Positions 32,216-44,100 of a stretch of DNA of 64,000 nt are shown here, piece after piece. The stretch's first letter is position 1. Every line of letters starts with the position of its first letter. Below the pieces are notes generated by a model. That model saw only the letters and a list, made by a program, of their open reading frames with translations, ran no database searches and was not told the origin of the DNA. Both the position numbers and the translations under genes were made by a program. Origin of the DNA: Mesodorylaimus sp. YZB2_4 (taxonomy: Eukaryota > Nematoda > Enoplea > Dorylaimida > Dorylaimidae); the NCBI GenBank assembly GCA_030248295.1, contig JASANH010001470.1, forward strand, positions 1 to 64,000. The letters are read 5' to 3'.

Positions 32216-33394
32216 ATGCGTACTGAACCCATGTCTGAAGGGCCTTCTGAGACAAACAATTTTTGTAGAGAGAGCCCTGCTGAGATCAGCCTTGCAAGCA
32301 GAGGAATACCCGGCTGATCTATGTATCAGGTTTGAGGATCTCACTCAAATTGGTATTGACTGAATATCTCATACAGAACATAGGTCTTCTTACTTTAGCT
32401 GTGAAAAATATCCTCGATGAAACAGAGCCTACTCAAAAGAGAATGGTCACTTCGGATACACGTCTGGCTTTAAGAAGAAATCAACCGCTTTTTATACCCA
32501 GCCCAGGCGGTATGTGGGTTATGAGACAAGGTCCTGCATCGACGTCAATGATTTCGCCCTTTTTTCATGAACACGAAGACTAGTGATAACAAAACTTCCC
32601 CCTGTGAGGAAAGCAACAATAAAAGCCTGATGGCATGCGGGCATTCTTCGAAGTGTGGGTGACTATCAGTGCTAAGATATGTCTCCCTGTCTTTGTTAGA
32701 CGAACACGCGTATTTGATTATAATCATGTTACAATAATACACAGAGGATGCAGGCGCTGAGCGGATGCGGATGATAAACATTTTGCTGCCACCACAATTT
32801 TCAGGTGCGACTCAAGGCCTGAATTTTACACGTAGGTGCATTGACGCACGCGGCGTGTCATTCACTCTGATCACAGTGTTGACATGCACCCGTGAGCGCG
32901 GCTTGTAGAATATTCCATCAAAAACTTTAGCGCTGCACTTAGGAATGCGTCGGAGAGATGGTTCACAAAATGCAAGATAGCAGTTTCAGTAATTGAAAAA
33001 ACTCGTTTTGGGCGAACAGCCGAGAAAAGGCAAAAAACCAGGTCAACAAAAATTAGTTCGCTTCAACAAAAACTTTGCAACATTAACAAAAGGATGGTTC
33101 TTTCGACCCGGTTCTGGCTAAGAAGAAGCTTATATAGCGTGTGTGACATTTTCTGATGTCCAGCCGACAGTCACGGCAATTACGCTCTACGCTGGGTAAG
33201 ACCGAAATATCTGAAGTATTAACCCAAACTACAAACCAAAATGCCAAAACTTCACTTTTGGGCTTTTTTCTCCATCTCGGACCAGTTTTGTGAATTCCTA
33301 ACCTTTTGGAAGACGCAAAACTGTTTCAAATAGTTTTTTGTAAAAAAAATTCAAATTTCGTCTAATCTAATCGCAAGCTGAAGTAAGGCGCTGA
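32216..33394. other. 5' flank of the NRPS gene and intergenic DNA
   Basis: No other gene is recognised. The sequence is AT-rich and includes short frames only. Confidence 0.4.
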
Positions 33395-33575
33395 AGTAGG
33401 TTTGTTTGTTTGGCCTGTGAAGAAGGTAGCTTATCTGGTCGCCTTGACTGGTCCTGGCATATAGCGGATCAGTTTCGTTCCTTAGCCGCTCGATACGCTT
33501 CCCCAGGTGAAAGAGAAAACCCGTCGGGTTGACGTTTCTGGGTCCTACGACTGAAAGGCCTGCCTGATGGGTTCC
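33395..33575 (+). repeat. Dispersed repeat family C, copy 3
   Basis: Shares TTTGGCCTGTG(G)AGAAGGTAG, CGCTCGATACGCT, CCAGG and AAACCCGTCGGGTTGA with the copies at 20015 and 26385. Confidence 0.75.
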
Positions 33576-33778
33576 GAAGGTATTTGGGCCAAATTTAGTG
33601 TGATGATAGGCGAATTCAAAATTCACACAAGCACAAAGTAAAACAGTACAGTATCAGTAAAACATTCCCAAGGCTGGTTGATTGCCAGAGTACTTTGGAT
33701 TCTTCGAAAAAATGTTTCAACGGGGCCGGCTGCAAGCTTCTTGTAATTAGACACCGCTCACGCTTGCACTCTTGATTT

Positions 33779-34430
33779 GTGAGTTTGTGTTGTGAAAACT
33801 GGATCCTTTGTGATGATGATAAACGGGGCAATTTTGTGCGCTTGCATAGCCAAGCAATATACAGCGCACTCGAGGACTTGAGGAACACATATTTGACAAA
33901 TATTTTGTACCGAGGCGGGATTCATTCAGCTCATTCAATAAGCTCAGGTGTCACTCAAGGTGCTATTTTATCACCGACGCGGTTCATTTCATAGTACATC
34001 AATGATGTTCTTGTCGAATTTGAGAGGACTTCTCCTGGTATGCTCCTACGCTGACGACCATGCATTACTAGCCCCTGGGGAAAATAGTGCATCATTTCAA
34101 ATCCGATTGCAGTCAGGAATCGACTTTATTGGTAATCAAGTCGCGTCGCATTGATTATCAAGTAGCATCGACAAGAACCATATACTGTACAAATTTTACC
34201 ATGGAATGCGAGTGTCCAAACGCTCGTTTTATCCACAAAATGGAATCGGGCAGGCGAGTCAGCTCCAGGACCACCCAATTGCATCAACTCGAAATAACGA
34301 ACTCTATAACGGAAGCATATAAGCAATCATTCGAATACTCAGCAATGACCTCGTGGAATGATCTTCGATATGAAATGGCTTTTAGTTCATATCCATGTTT
34401 TATGCAGCATATTTTGTGACAATCTCGGAA
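33779..34430 (+). pseudogene. LINE reverse-transcriptase fragment
   Basis: Two overlapping frames carry adjacent RT motifs of a non-LTR retrotransposon. One encodes ISSGVTQGAILSPTRFIS (33930-33990, RT motif 4 region). After a frame change the other encodes SYADDHALLAPG (34040-34080, the catalytic YADD). A stop and the frame change between them make the fragment dead. A later frame near 34320-34420 (YSAMTSWNDL) resembles the WN-L region near the end of such ORFs. The rest of the element is absent. Confidence 0.65.
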
Positions 34431-34489
34431 TTTCTCGTGATTTTTTTCATTTTATTTTGTATGCATGTTGTAATGCATGCATGTTTAGA

Positions 34490-34617
34490 TGCATGGCAAC
34501 GTGCTTGGGTGGCGAAAAGTAGCATAGCATAGCATAGTCGAACCCTTCCCTGTAAGTGAGCACCCAGCGAGAGAGGCAGACGCCTTGACCAGCTAGGCCA
34601 CGACCCCGGTAGCTTTG
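34490..34617 (-). repeat. tRNA-derived SINE, family A
   Basis: On the minus strand GGTCGTGGCCTAGCTGGTCA begins a box A (34605-34585), followed by AGGCGTCTGCCTCTC and a box B-like GGGTTCGACTA (34546-34536). It ends in a CTATG repeat tail (34517-34537). The related plus-strand copy is at 56427-56604. Confidence 0.7.
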
Positions 34618-35508
34618 TTACGCTGGAAGCTATGAATCGACATGATACGAGAAGAAACAATTTACACTGCCATGAAAAGTATGGAATTGCTTATTTCTAA
34701 AGCGTTGGAAATTTTTGGGCCTAGCATTATGCAATTGTTCGTCAGAATTTAAACAGCTTCGATGATTTTCGGGTGGAACTGTTTTAGCACAGTTGTCAGA
34801 CCAGAAATTGCCAAGCTTGCCGATGCAGCATGCCTCGCGTGTTCCGTGTGGGTGTGCATGCTTGATTACTGCTGAAATGGAACTTTTTGGATAGTACGGG
34901 CACGTTCGACCCCTGGCACCTGACTGCACCTGGCATGAAACTGGGCTGGTGAACATGAATTTTTGGAAAAGGAAGTTTTCTACATTTTATTGCTATATTG
35001 CCACCCTGAACTGACATTTACGAGGACTTTGGCGTTATCTTATAAAATACGTGCAGGGCAAGACATGCCTTTATCGCTCTTTACTGCCTTTCATATCGCA
35101 ATAAAGTGTACTTGTGCATCTTCTTTCAGCCTATTATATCGCTGTTAACAACTTATCGTCAGCGACGTAAGAACAGTCCTTTCTACTAGTGCCTCGTTAT
35201 TTGGAACGCCCACCGCACAGTTATGTGGGCTTCACTCACTTCAGTGCGTAAGCAAGGCGAGGATGAACGGCCACGATTTCATGACGAAAACGTCGTCTAA
35301 TCTCTATTTGCATAGGCAGATAGGGCAAAGAAAACTTCGAAATATTAAGATGCTTTTTAAGAAGGAACGAGCTAATAAAAAGAAGGGATCAGGAGCATAG
35401 ACGTGAATTTTAGTGAAAATCAAAACGATTGAGAAACGACAATGTAAGGATTTTCGAGCCTTTTTATTTTGCTGCCCGGATAAATCGTTTTTTATCGTTT
35501 TCTAACTC
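34618..35508. other. Intergenic DNA upstream of the MFSD8-like gene
   Basis: No gene recognised. It should hold the promoter of the downstream transporter; no clear TATA box was found. Confidence 0.35.
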
Positions 35509-37670
35509 ATGGCCAGCACTGTTTTAACACTGTTGCAACACTGTTTTAGGCAAATTGATAAGGTTGACAGTTCAGCTACCAGTAGCTGTGACTCGATGGG
35601 AAGCTCAACACATGTTTACGATGAAACTGTGCGAGACGATGAGCTCCTGCAACGAAGTGCAAGGAGTGCAGATATTACACGTATGACCAGCGTGGCACCA
35701 AAAATGGAGTGGTGGTCCATTATTGCGGCTACGCTTTGTCTTTTTATCGTCGCTGTACAATTCTCAATTTATTTTTCCTCGTTGTGGCCTTATATGAGAC
35801 AGGTCAATTCGCTTTTCTGAATCTGCTCTTTGATATTTTTAGATACGGTTTTACTTTTTTAGATCGACCCGACTGCCACACAGACATTTTACGGGTTTAC
35901 ATTAGCGGCGTTTAGTTTTGGTCAAATGACAGCGTCACCAATTTTTGGCTTCCTGAATAATAAACTGAAACGAGCTCGTCCAATTATTGTGACTGGGGTT
36001 TGTTTCTCGATCCTTGGTAATCTGGTTTACATTTGTACGGAACTCGCGCCATCACATCGGAAATGGGTCATTGTGTGTGGTCGCTTGTTGGGTGGTCTCG
36101 GAGCAGGTACAGGATCAAAGGGTATTTAGTGTGAATACCCCTTCCTCCCGCACATACAACCTATTGCAGGTGTGACTGGCACAATTCGTGGGTTTATTGC
36201 AACGGCCAGCACACCAGAGCAGAGAACCAGAGCTATTGCCATTGGAACCACTGCTCTCGCCCTCGGCATTACTGCTGGACCTGGTGAGAGAACCTTGGCT
36301 TGTGGTGGTCATTAGCGGCTAACACCCGACCTTATTTAGTTATCCAAGCAGCAGTGACTCCTATTGGCTATCCAGGGGTCAAAGTCGGCTCACTGGACCT
36401 GAGTCAATATACGGCACCAGCTTACATATCAATCATTGCCGCCTTGATTCTTCTTTGTTTCTTGTTTGCAGTCTTCAGAGAAAACACGATTGGTTTAGAC
36501 ACGAAAAAAGAACGTGGTAAGTTTTACTGATGGGTGCAGTGCAAAAGTCTCATTATCAGTACATCCTTGTCTGCCGTTAAATGTTGGCCATCGTGTGTCC
36601 TTAATTCGATCATGCATTTTCAGATCCGTTTCACTACGTCCCCAAATACGACCGGCTTGCTGCTCTTCTGTGCATTCTGGGTTGGTTCTCCTTATTTTTT
36701 TCGATTACCAATGGCGAGACAGTTGAGTCGCCCTACACTATGGCCGTATTTGGATGGTCCAACGATGATGCAGTTTATTACAACAGCATCATCATGGCTG
36801 TTTCATCAACTATTTCTTTCTTGATTTTTACTGGGTTCGCTATTTATGGGAAACGCTTGAATGAGCGTGCGGGAGTGCTCATGGGTTTGACTATGCTATG
36901 CGCTTATTACATAATCACCTTTCCATGGCCTTTCTTCACTGGGAAATTAGCATACGATAATGGTAAGCAGCTGTGCCAGAATCCTGTACTTCTCATGTCA
37001 TGCAGTCACTAATGTATTCAGCTTGCTACAGAAGGTAGTCTTGTGGAAGCAGTAATTTTGATGGTACTCCAAGTTTTACTTGTTATGTCCATTTTTATAC
37101 CTTCTTTGGTTTTCTAGGTTTCACTTTGAATCCCAATTACACCACCACAACAATTTCAACAACAACCATTAGCCATCAGGGAACGACAAAAGTACCCGAC
37201 GTGCCTGGTGGCTGTTTTTCGCAATGGTGCAATTTCACGCCGCAGATTCCATTGATTCTGTATCTTTGTGCGTATCCCTTGCTGTCGGTGGGTCTGCCAT
37301 TCTGTCAAGTCCCTATTTCCTCATTATTCGCAAAAGTGATAGGCCCTCGTCGGCAAGGGTTCATGCAAAGTTTGATGATCATGGCTGGCAGCTGTGCACG
37401 AATGTTGGGTCCTATTCTTATAAGGTATAGCATGATCTGACGATGAGAATGACCATTTTCATGCAATATAACGCTTTTTTTTCAACTTCCAGTTGGCTCT
37501 TCGATAACTTTGGTCCACGAGTAGCATGGACGGTGACAGCGACGGTAGTGTCGCTCAGTATATTTTCAGTTTCCATATTTTACTATCGGCTTATCCCCTT
37601 GCAAATGCGTCCGAAGCTAAAAAGTGGCGATAAAATTAGATATGATGGCGGCTGGCTAGTACGATTCTGA
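35509..37670 (+). CDS. MFSD8 (CLN7)-like major facilitator transporter
   Basis: Seven exons: 35509-35802, 35863-36106, 36170-36283, 36340-36516, 36624-36962, 37118-37424, 37493-37670. All have GT-AG junctions and sum to 1653 nt (550 residues, one frame). An alternative donor at 36121 would add five residues. The N-terminus is hydrophilic and acidic, with no signal peptide, followed by about 12 membrane segments. SSLWPYMRQIDPTAT then GFTLAAFSFGQMTASPIFG (first loop) and GRLLGGLGAG match the family signature of lysosomal MFSD8, a chloride-channel/transporter-like protein mutated in human CLN7 disease. A loop with several N-x-T sites (about 37131-37175) is probably luminal. Other MFS families are possible but the first-loop pattern fits MFSD8 best. 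Confidence 0.85.
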
Positions 37671-38410
37671 ATTGCGATTTTTCTGCGTGCGGTGCTCATT
37701 GCTAATGTGGCTGAATCTTGCTGATGGTGAGATGAAGCGCCAGCCAGGTTTTGATGTCATATTCAGTGCTTTCGATGCTGTAAATAATCAATGTTATGTT
37801 TTCTGTGTATGTAAAACTAATATAATCATGCAATGGCCATCAACATCACAAATAGGCGGTAACCAGAAGCTTCGCCTAGAGATTAGGATGCCCTTTCAGC
37901 TAAATATTAAAATCAGGCCACCGTGAAGTAGAAAAAGTCATTGATTTGAACTCTCTATCTTACAGATGAGCTAAACTGCTTGGGACAGCAGGTTTCAGCC
38001 TGGTCGCGCTCGAATTATCTTATTACAGAGATATTCAGCTTATTTTAAGAAGCAACCGAAATAAGACTTTTGTTCATACAGTAGTGGCTAGAGGTTTTTG
38101 TGGGTCTGAAAATATCTATCCCCTGATCACACATGTGGAAGCGATCAGATATTGCTGATAAAAAAGTGACTCAATGACAAGCGGCAATGCTGTTATCAAA
38201 GTTGGTCAATCATACGCGTACGAAGAACGCCCTTTTGCACTTTCAACTAACAAGGACAGGCCCTTATCAAACTTTTGCGTAAGCGGGCAACCTACGAGAG
38301 AACTTTCGACTTTCATATGACTAGCGCACGCAAATCTCACTTTCTTGTTATCTGTGCCACACTTTATGAAACAATTCTCGGTCACAAACAGCAAGGCTAC
38401 AGAGTCAAAA
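37671..38410. other. Spacer between transporter and dehydrogenase genes
   Basis: No gene recognised. It should include the transporter 3' UTR and the promoter of the SDR gene. Confidence 0.4.
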
Positions 38411-39773
38411 ATGGACACGTTATTGTGGAATATTTTTATTTTTTCCCAGATTTTGGTCTTTCTAGCAATTATTATATCAGTTGCAGTAAAAGTGTATTTG
38501 GTACGTACCTGTGGCAGGTACACCATCACTAAGAGTCTGAAAGGGAAAGTTGTCATAATAACTGGCGCTACTGACGGTATATTTTTTAAGAATCTCTAAT
38601 TTTTCATTGAAGCAATATCTAATTTTTAGGGATCGGTAAAGCTACTGCTAAGCACTTGGCTCTTCATGGCGCCACTGTGCACATACCTGCGAGAAGTTTG
38701 CAGAAAGGGCTCAAAGTACAAGAAGAACTACGACAAGAAACAGGAAATGAACAAATCTTAGCGCATGAAATGGATTTGTGCGACTTCCAATCTGTTAAGA
38801 ATTTCGCAAAGAAATTTTTGGAATCCAAATCGCCGTTGCACATGTTGATCAATAATGCTGGAATTTGTAAGTATATGGTGCTAATTTCGCAGTGTTTTAG
38901 AGATATGCAAACTTTTCTTTTTGGGTCGCAAGGCATCAAGTTATTGTGTTAAAAAGTTGCACATCAGCTAGAAATCTGGCACGTTCCTGGTAGAGGATGA
39001 AGTTTTGTGCCCTTGCATCGAAATTGTTTTTCAGGTCCATGGGACAAGAAAGTAACTGAAGATGGTCTGACAGAAATTATGCAAACCAATCATTTCAGTC
39101 CATTCCTCCTCACCCAACTGTTGATCGATAGAATGATCGAAAGTGGACCAGGGTGTCGTATCGTCAATTTATCATCAAGGTCTTTCAGTATGGCGAAAAG
39201 TGTTGATTTTGATGATCTCTTCTTCGAAAAACGCCAATACGCCCCAATGCTCGCCTACTCGTGGACTAAAGTTTTTAACATTTGGTATACAAGAGAATTG
39301 GCCAGGCGATATCGCACGCAAGGTAAGAATCGGTGGTCATGTACGTAGACGTTCCCACTTTCAGTGAGAAAAATTCCACAGTCACTGGCAGACGTCTCGA
39401 TTTGCCACCCGTCCGGAGAGAATACGTCTTTTTCAGGCATCACAACCAACTGCTGTCATCCTGGTTTTGTGGCCACGTCGATGACCCAATCAGCTGCTAC
39501 AGTGTTCCATTGGGTTAAAATTGCAATTCTTTTCGCTAGGGTAAGCTCCAAGAAATTCTTTGTTGCATGCGGTTCTTTGGACATTTTTTATAGACTCCCA
39601 CTGAAGCAGCCGAAACCATTTTGCATCTTGGATGTTCAGACGAATTAGAGCATGTTAGTGGCCATTACTTCAGAGATTGCAAACACGCCCCTATGACCAC
39701 TCTGGCTCTTAATGATAATTTGGCTGAAAAACTTTGGGAGGTTAGCGAACGCATCACTGGATTGTCAAATTAG
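38411..39773 (+). CDS. Membrane-anchored short-chain dehydrogenase (retinol dehydrogenase-like)
   Basis: Five exons: 38411-38576, 38630-38866, 39035-39322, 39437-39540, 39594-39773, giving 324 residues in one frame. Residues ~9-31 form an N-terminal membrane anchor (SQILVFLAIIISVAVKVYL). The NAD(P) site TGATDGIG spans the first intron. NNAG follows at the end of exon 2, the catalytic Ser lies in IVNLSSRSF, and the catalytic Tyr/Lys in YSWTK. CHPGFVAT is the usual post-Lys PG motif. Length, anchor and motif spacing match RDH11-14/WWOX-type SDRs that reduce retinal or lipid aldehydes at the ER, with the active site in the cytosol. The exact substrate cannot be told. The gene lies 741 bp downstream of the MFSD8-like gene, same strand. 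Confidence 0.88.
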
Positions 39774-39866
39774 GACACTTTTGTTTTACCATCGTATTTT
39801 GGTGCTGATAGATTACATTTTAATTGAATTACTTGAATAGCCTGAGCGACGACTTTTTAAAAAATT

Positions 39867-40020
39867 TTTGTGAGCCGGAGCCCGTTTCGCCTATAGCCAG
39901 CTAGGAGTCGAACCTTCTAAGCTCGGTTGTGCGTGGACCAGCGCACACAGCAGCGTTCCTCTGCGTGTCTCCACTAGGAGCACCTCCGCACGAGGGCCTT
40001 AGGTCTTCTTCAGTTCTGAG
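39867..40020 (-). repeat. tRNA-derived SINE-like element, family B
   Basis: Plus strand GGAGTCGAACC at 39904-39914 is a perfect pol III box B on the minus strand. CTCTGCGTGTCTCCACTAGGAGCAC is shared with 16577-16601. Confidence 0.65.
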
Positions 40021-40239
40021 TTCTTACTCTACTGCAATCCCAAGCAGCCAATGCGCACTGACGGGGCAGACATGACATACAACAAAAGAAGGAAACAGTG
40101 CTTTCAGTGCTTTCCACTTGGATGACAGAAAAAGTTATGAGAGCATTGTATCACAAGAATGCATGGGAGCTGGTTTATCTGTCTATGCGACGGCGTGATA
40201 TGATGGGCGGACGTAAGACGGTGTTATAACGTCGGCCTC

Positions 40240-40450
40240 CTTCCTACAGGGGTATGTTTGGTAGTTATATCCGCCCCTCTTTAAGGAGCACACATGGGTA
40301 TATATGGGCAATGCTGCACCCCTGCATACCCCTGTACAAAACTTATCCGTGGTATCCATGGCACTTTGGGGTGCAATGCTTCAAGATAGATCTGTACGAA
40401 CGATCCCTACTGTACAAAGTACCCTTGTACAATATAAAAGCGGCCCCAGG
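40240..40450 (+). repeat. Left inverted repeat of a Polinton-derived segment
   Basis: CACTTTGGGGTGCAATGCTTCAAGAT at 40362-40387 is the reverse complement of 42925-42948 and, less exactly, of 42686-42709. Reiterated GTACAAA/ACCCCTGTAC words surround it. Confidence 0.7.
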
Positions 40451-41024
40451 CTGACATCACCAGTCTAGACGTCCCCTCATCTGCCAATAAACCGGAGAGT
40501 ATCCCCATTAGTTAGTAAAGCGAATATGGTTACTGGTCCTTCCCCTGCTATACTGAACTGTATAGTCGATAAATTGCTGTTAGTTTTACGATGTTGTTGC
40601 AAAGCACATCACATCACAACAAAGAAATACAAAGCAGAAAATTCATAATGAATCACGACAGAAGCCAAAAAGTATCGTAGTAAAATCAGGCATGATAACA
40701 CGCTTTTTTCAAAAGCCACTCGGTAAACTTTCTTGCGGAGTACTGTGACGACATTTTGTATCTGCCGTCCGCTCGATTCGCTGGATATGGACGAGTGTCT
40801 CCTGTCGATCTCCCCTTAAGCAAATGCATGCACTTTTCCCAGTAAATTTTCAAAATTGATCTTGGCGGTTAGTTCGTTGGTAATTGGGAGTCACTTGACT
40901 TTCATACATATCTTCTCACTGTTTTCTTTTGTGCTCCACACCTTGAACGCAGAGTGGTTCGGCCCACCTCTGAAAAATTCGGTTATGAAGCTACCGCTGC
41001 CAAAATCTTTTTCCAACTCGTCAG

Positions 41025-41358
41025 TCATTTCCCCTGTAACAGCAATATAATCGAAAAAACAAATGTTTCTGTATTCACTCTGGACACATACCCGAAAAAT
41101 TCCTTATTTTTGAATGATATAATCCCCAGGTCCGTGCGAATGATGGAATCTGTGTCGAAATAGAGCACGCGATCATGTAGCTGCTCGATGTAGCTGTACA
41201 ATGAGCCGAGCTTGAGCAATTGTCTTAGCCGCTATGGCTGTAACGTTACTCGTACTGGCCAGGACCTCGACGAATTCGTTTTGTAAGTCGTAGTGAACAG
41301 CCATTCTTGTTGCGATGTTTTCCAACAGAAGAGAACGCAGCTGAATTTCGCCAGTCAT
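41025..41358 (-). pseudogene. Protein-primed family-B DNA polymerase fragment (Polinton/Maverick type)
   Basis: Two overlapping minus-strand frames give consecutive pieces of the palm domain. The first ends SNVTAIAAKTIAQARL; the second holds LYSYIEQL then RVLYFDTDSII, the catalytic motif C (DTDS). The arrangement is that of protein-primed DNA polymerases of Polintons/Mavericks and related virus-like elements. A frameshift separates the pieces and no exonuclease or terminal-protein region is seen. It is an old, inactive remnant. Confidence 0.6.
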
Positions 41359-41376
41359 TCACTGCACACTAAAATA

Positions 41377-42318
41377 TTATCCCACAGTTAATAGGCGCAG
41401 AATAGCTGAAGAGAGTGGAATGTGGATAGGAAAAGAAATCTTTGGGTTAGAAGCAGCGAGTGCGCTAGAATGTACATGTGGGAAACTGGACTGTTCTAGG
41501 ATGGCCGTGAGAAAGGTTACACAGCTGAAAGGTGACGTGATGATCCGATGAGAAGGAGACGTCGTTATCGCGAGAGTCGCGACAATTTTATCATTGATGA
41601 TGCGAATCGTCTTGGTGCTGATTGCAGGGTCAAAAACTATTTTGAAAAAACTGGCAGGGTCTGTAAAATACTTCATTTTCGACATTTTACTCCTTTGATC
41701 TAACGACGTATGATCATAACTCTGCAATTGATCAATGGTCGGCTCGCCGCATATTTGGACGCGTCCAGGGGTCATGCTTCGCAAGAGCTGTCTCAACTTT
41801 TCAGGAGCAGAAGCAGCTTCTGGTCGGTATGTAAAGTGCGAATATTGACAGAACGAATTGGTAACCATGGATAAACAGGTCGAGGGCTCCTTGATCTTTC
41901 CGAATCGCAGTGGAGACAGACACTCCACCAAATCGGAGACCCAGATGCCGTTGCGGGTCGAAGAAACCAAATGCCATTGCGTGTCGAATAGAAAATTTTT
42001 TGGGAGTGTCCCGCGGTGGTAATTGTGCAGTGTTTTACTACTCATCGAGAGGTTGGTTCTGTCTTCTCTTCTAATGTACAGATACTTCATCAGTCCAGAA
42101 AGCAAGTCTGTCGTCTGAGATTCCATTTGGAAAGTTTCAGAAAAGCCCCGAATAATCGAATGGCGCACAGAAAAGAACCCAAGCGTGCGGTAATATACAC
42201 GCCTGCTAGAAACTGTTTCTTTATTTTGGCGGGCAACATGTTCAGACGGTGTCACGGCGCCTGTCTGGCGATTGGCTGTAGCTTTGTAAGCATGCTCTCT
42301 CTCTTCCATCGTGGCCAT
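41377..42318 (-). CDS. Unrecognised 313-codon ORF between the inverted repeats
   Basis: ATG at 42318, stop at 41377. The protein is basic, without membrane segments or repeats, and matches no family I know. It lies just upstream, on the same strand, of the polymerase fragment and inside the same inverted repeats, so it may be another Polinton-derived gene. The absence of known motifs means it may also be a chance open frame. Confidence 0.3.
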   Translation of the reverse strand: MATMEEREHAYKATANRQTGAVTPSEHVARQNKETVSSRRVYYRTLGFFSVRHSIIRGFSETFQMESQTTDLLSGLMKYLYIRREDRTNLSMSSKTLHNYHRGTLPKNFLFDTQWHLVSSTRNGIWVSDLVECLSPLRFGKIKEPSTCLSMVTNSFCQYSHFTYRPEAASAPEKLRQLLRSMTPGRVQICGEPTIDQLQSYDHTSLDQRSKMSKMKYFTDPASFFKIVFDPAISTKTIRIINDKIVATLAITTSPSHRIITSPFSCVTFLTAILEQSSFPHVHSSALAASNPKISFPIHIPLSSAILRLLTVG

Positions 42319-42609
42319 GTATTACGACTTTCCATATCGTATGCTCTCCCAAGGCGTCTAATAGCGACGTATATTGTGTCTGCCCAACGGCTTTTTCTTG
42401 GCTTCGACAAAAAAGTATTAGCTGGAAATTTTCTGAGGTCCATTTATCGACATCCCTCCACTTATATTAGATATAGGTATTTTTGGCCTCGGTGTGGCGC
42501 TCGCGGCGCTTGTCTGGCAAAGGGATACTGTTTTGTAAGCAAGCTGTCTCTCTGTGGGGCTTGTCTGACAAGAGAAAAAGAGGGGCTCCCATTGAAAGGA
42601 TAGCCCTAT

Positions 42610-42960
42610 TTTAATACATTGTATATACCCACGTGGTCACCCCATACAGCCAGGTTTCGTACAATGGTATGCCTTGTACAGAGGCATCTTGAAGCATTGT
42701 ACCCCAAAGTGTCTGCTCCAGCGCCACCCGGCCTGACTTACGATTAGTTACAGTAGGTATGCGTGGTGCGGTTTTCCTGGCTTCGGAAACGGAGGAAGGT
42801 TAAAAGTAGGCGTAGTCGACTGTCTGGAAAGGGGATATACAGTGCACTGGCTTGCCATGTTCCGTAAAAGGGTATTTTTTGTGCAGGCATATGTTTTCTA
42901 TAAGGGTATATTTTGTACAGGGGTATCTTGAAGCATTGCACCCCAAAGCGCCTGGTTGAG
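42610..42960 (-). repeat. Right inverted repeats of the Polinton-derived segment
   Basis: Two related blocks (ATCTTGAAGCATTG(C/T)ACCCCAAAG at 42686 and 42925) are inverted relative to 40362. Between them lie short GGGTATATTTTGTACAGG-type words. Confidence 0.65.
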
Positions 42961-43384
42961 CCTGGCTGATAAGAGACAGGTATTTATGATAGAGGTACAG
43001 TTAGGCGTGATCATGCACACATATTTGAGCCTTGCAGCACTGGCTGACTACATAATCGACCTCATATTCACTAGTACTCTTATCAAACAGATTTGAGATA
43101 TAAATAGGGTCATTCGAGCCCTATCTTGCCACAAACCAGAACTGCTTGTGCCTCAACCAGTCAGACCAGTAGCGAACTTTTTTAAATAATTTTTTCCTTA
43201 AATTCTCGTAGTGACAAGCTCGAAAATCAGTTCTTCCTGTCCGAGATATGTTTTGTACTAAACATATTCGCGGAAAGAAATTTTTGCGGTCGACGACGAG
43301 CCGCGAAATCAAGTTGCTTTACAGTGGATATAGATATGGATCTATAGGATATACATATATCAACACTAGGCCCACAGTCATTTC

Positions 43385-43440
43385 GGTGATGTGATATGGC
43401 TTAGTGTATTCGCCTCATAATCATCAGGTTTAATTCACTT
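43385..43440 (+). repeat. Possible decayed tRNA-like SINE head
   Basis: TGGCTTAGTGTATTCGCC resembles box A, and GGTTTAATTC, 34 nt on, is a mutated box B. No cloverleaf can be folded with confidence. Confidence 0.3.
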
Positions 43441-43903
43441 TTATCGATATTTTTGGGAATATGCATGCGTGTCCCTGTGCGTCTACAGCTGTCATCAACG
43501 CTTCATAGAACCCCGTACTCAATTTTCCCAACCACAAAAGTACATGTCACTGCTCCGCGGAGAAATCTCGCAATAATCTCTGAACCACACTGCCCTCAGG
43601 CGGGGTCCACGTCTGCTGCCTGCTCTGGAGAGCACCTCGCCAGTATATTCTCAGAGAAAGTATGTCAGAGTATCAGAGAAATCGCAAATTTTCTTCAATT
43701 GTTAAAGCCCAAGTTCTCGTTGAACTTTACCATACGACTAAGCGCAAGTATTATTTGCCAGATGGTGAAGTAAATGTTTTGGTTAAAAGAGTATTCATAT
43801 TGATTGAGTGCAGCTGGCTTTGTATGCTGTAAGCAACAAGGTTGTTGTGCATTTCAATTGATAGCTTCTGCTCCACTCTATTCACTAATCTTCTGAAATG
43901 CAG
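43441..43903. other. Intergenic DNA downstream of vitellogenin
   Basis: No gene recognised. Confidence 0.4.
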
Positions 43904-43909
43904 TTTATT
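43904..43909 (-). promoter_or_regulatory. Poly(A) signal of vitellogenin
   Basis: AATAAA on the minus strand, 190 nt beyond the vitellogenin stop codon. Confidence 0.6.
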
Positions 43910-44100
43910 ATATCGCCTCACTTTAGTATTTAAAATTTACCAGCTAAAAAATTAAATGTTTCAAGGCACAGAGGAGACACAGAATCACGTCGACCTACAT
44001 AAGAAAGACCTAAATAATGTCCGTTGTCAAAAACCAGCGACTTTCACAAGCGGTCCATGGTCACTGCTGGGGATATACTGTACGTTCAGTGGCGCGGTCT

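Noticed and set aside
43385-43440. A functional tRNA gene
   Set aside because: Box B is mutated and no cloverleaf forms; listed only as a weak SINE remnant.
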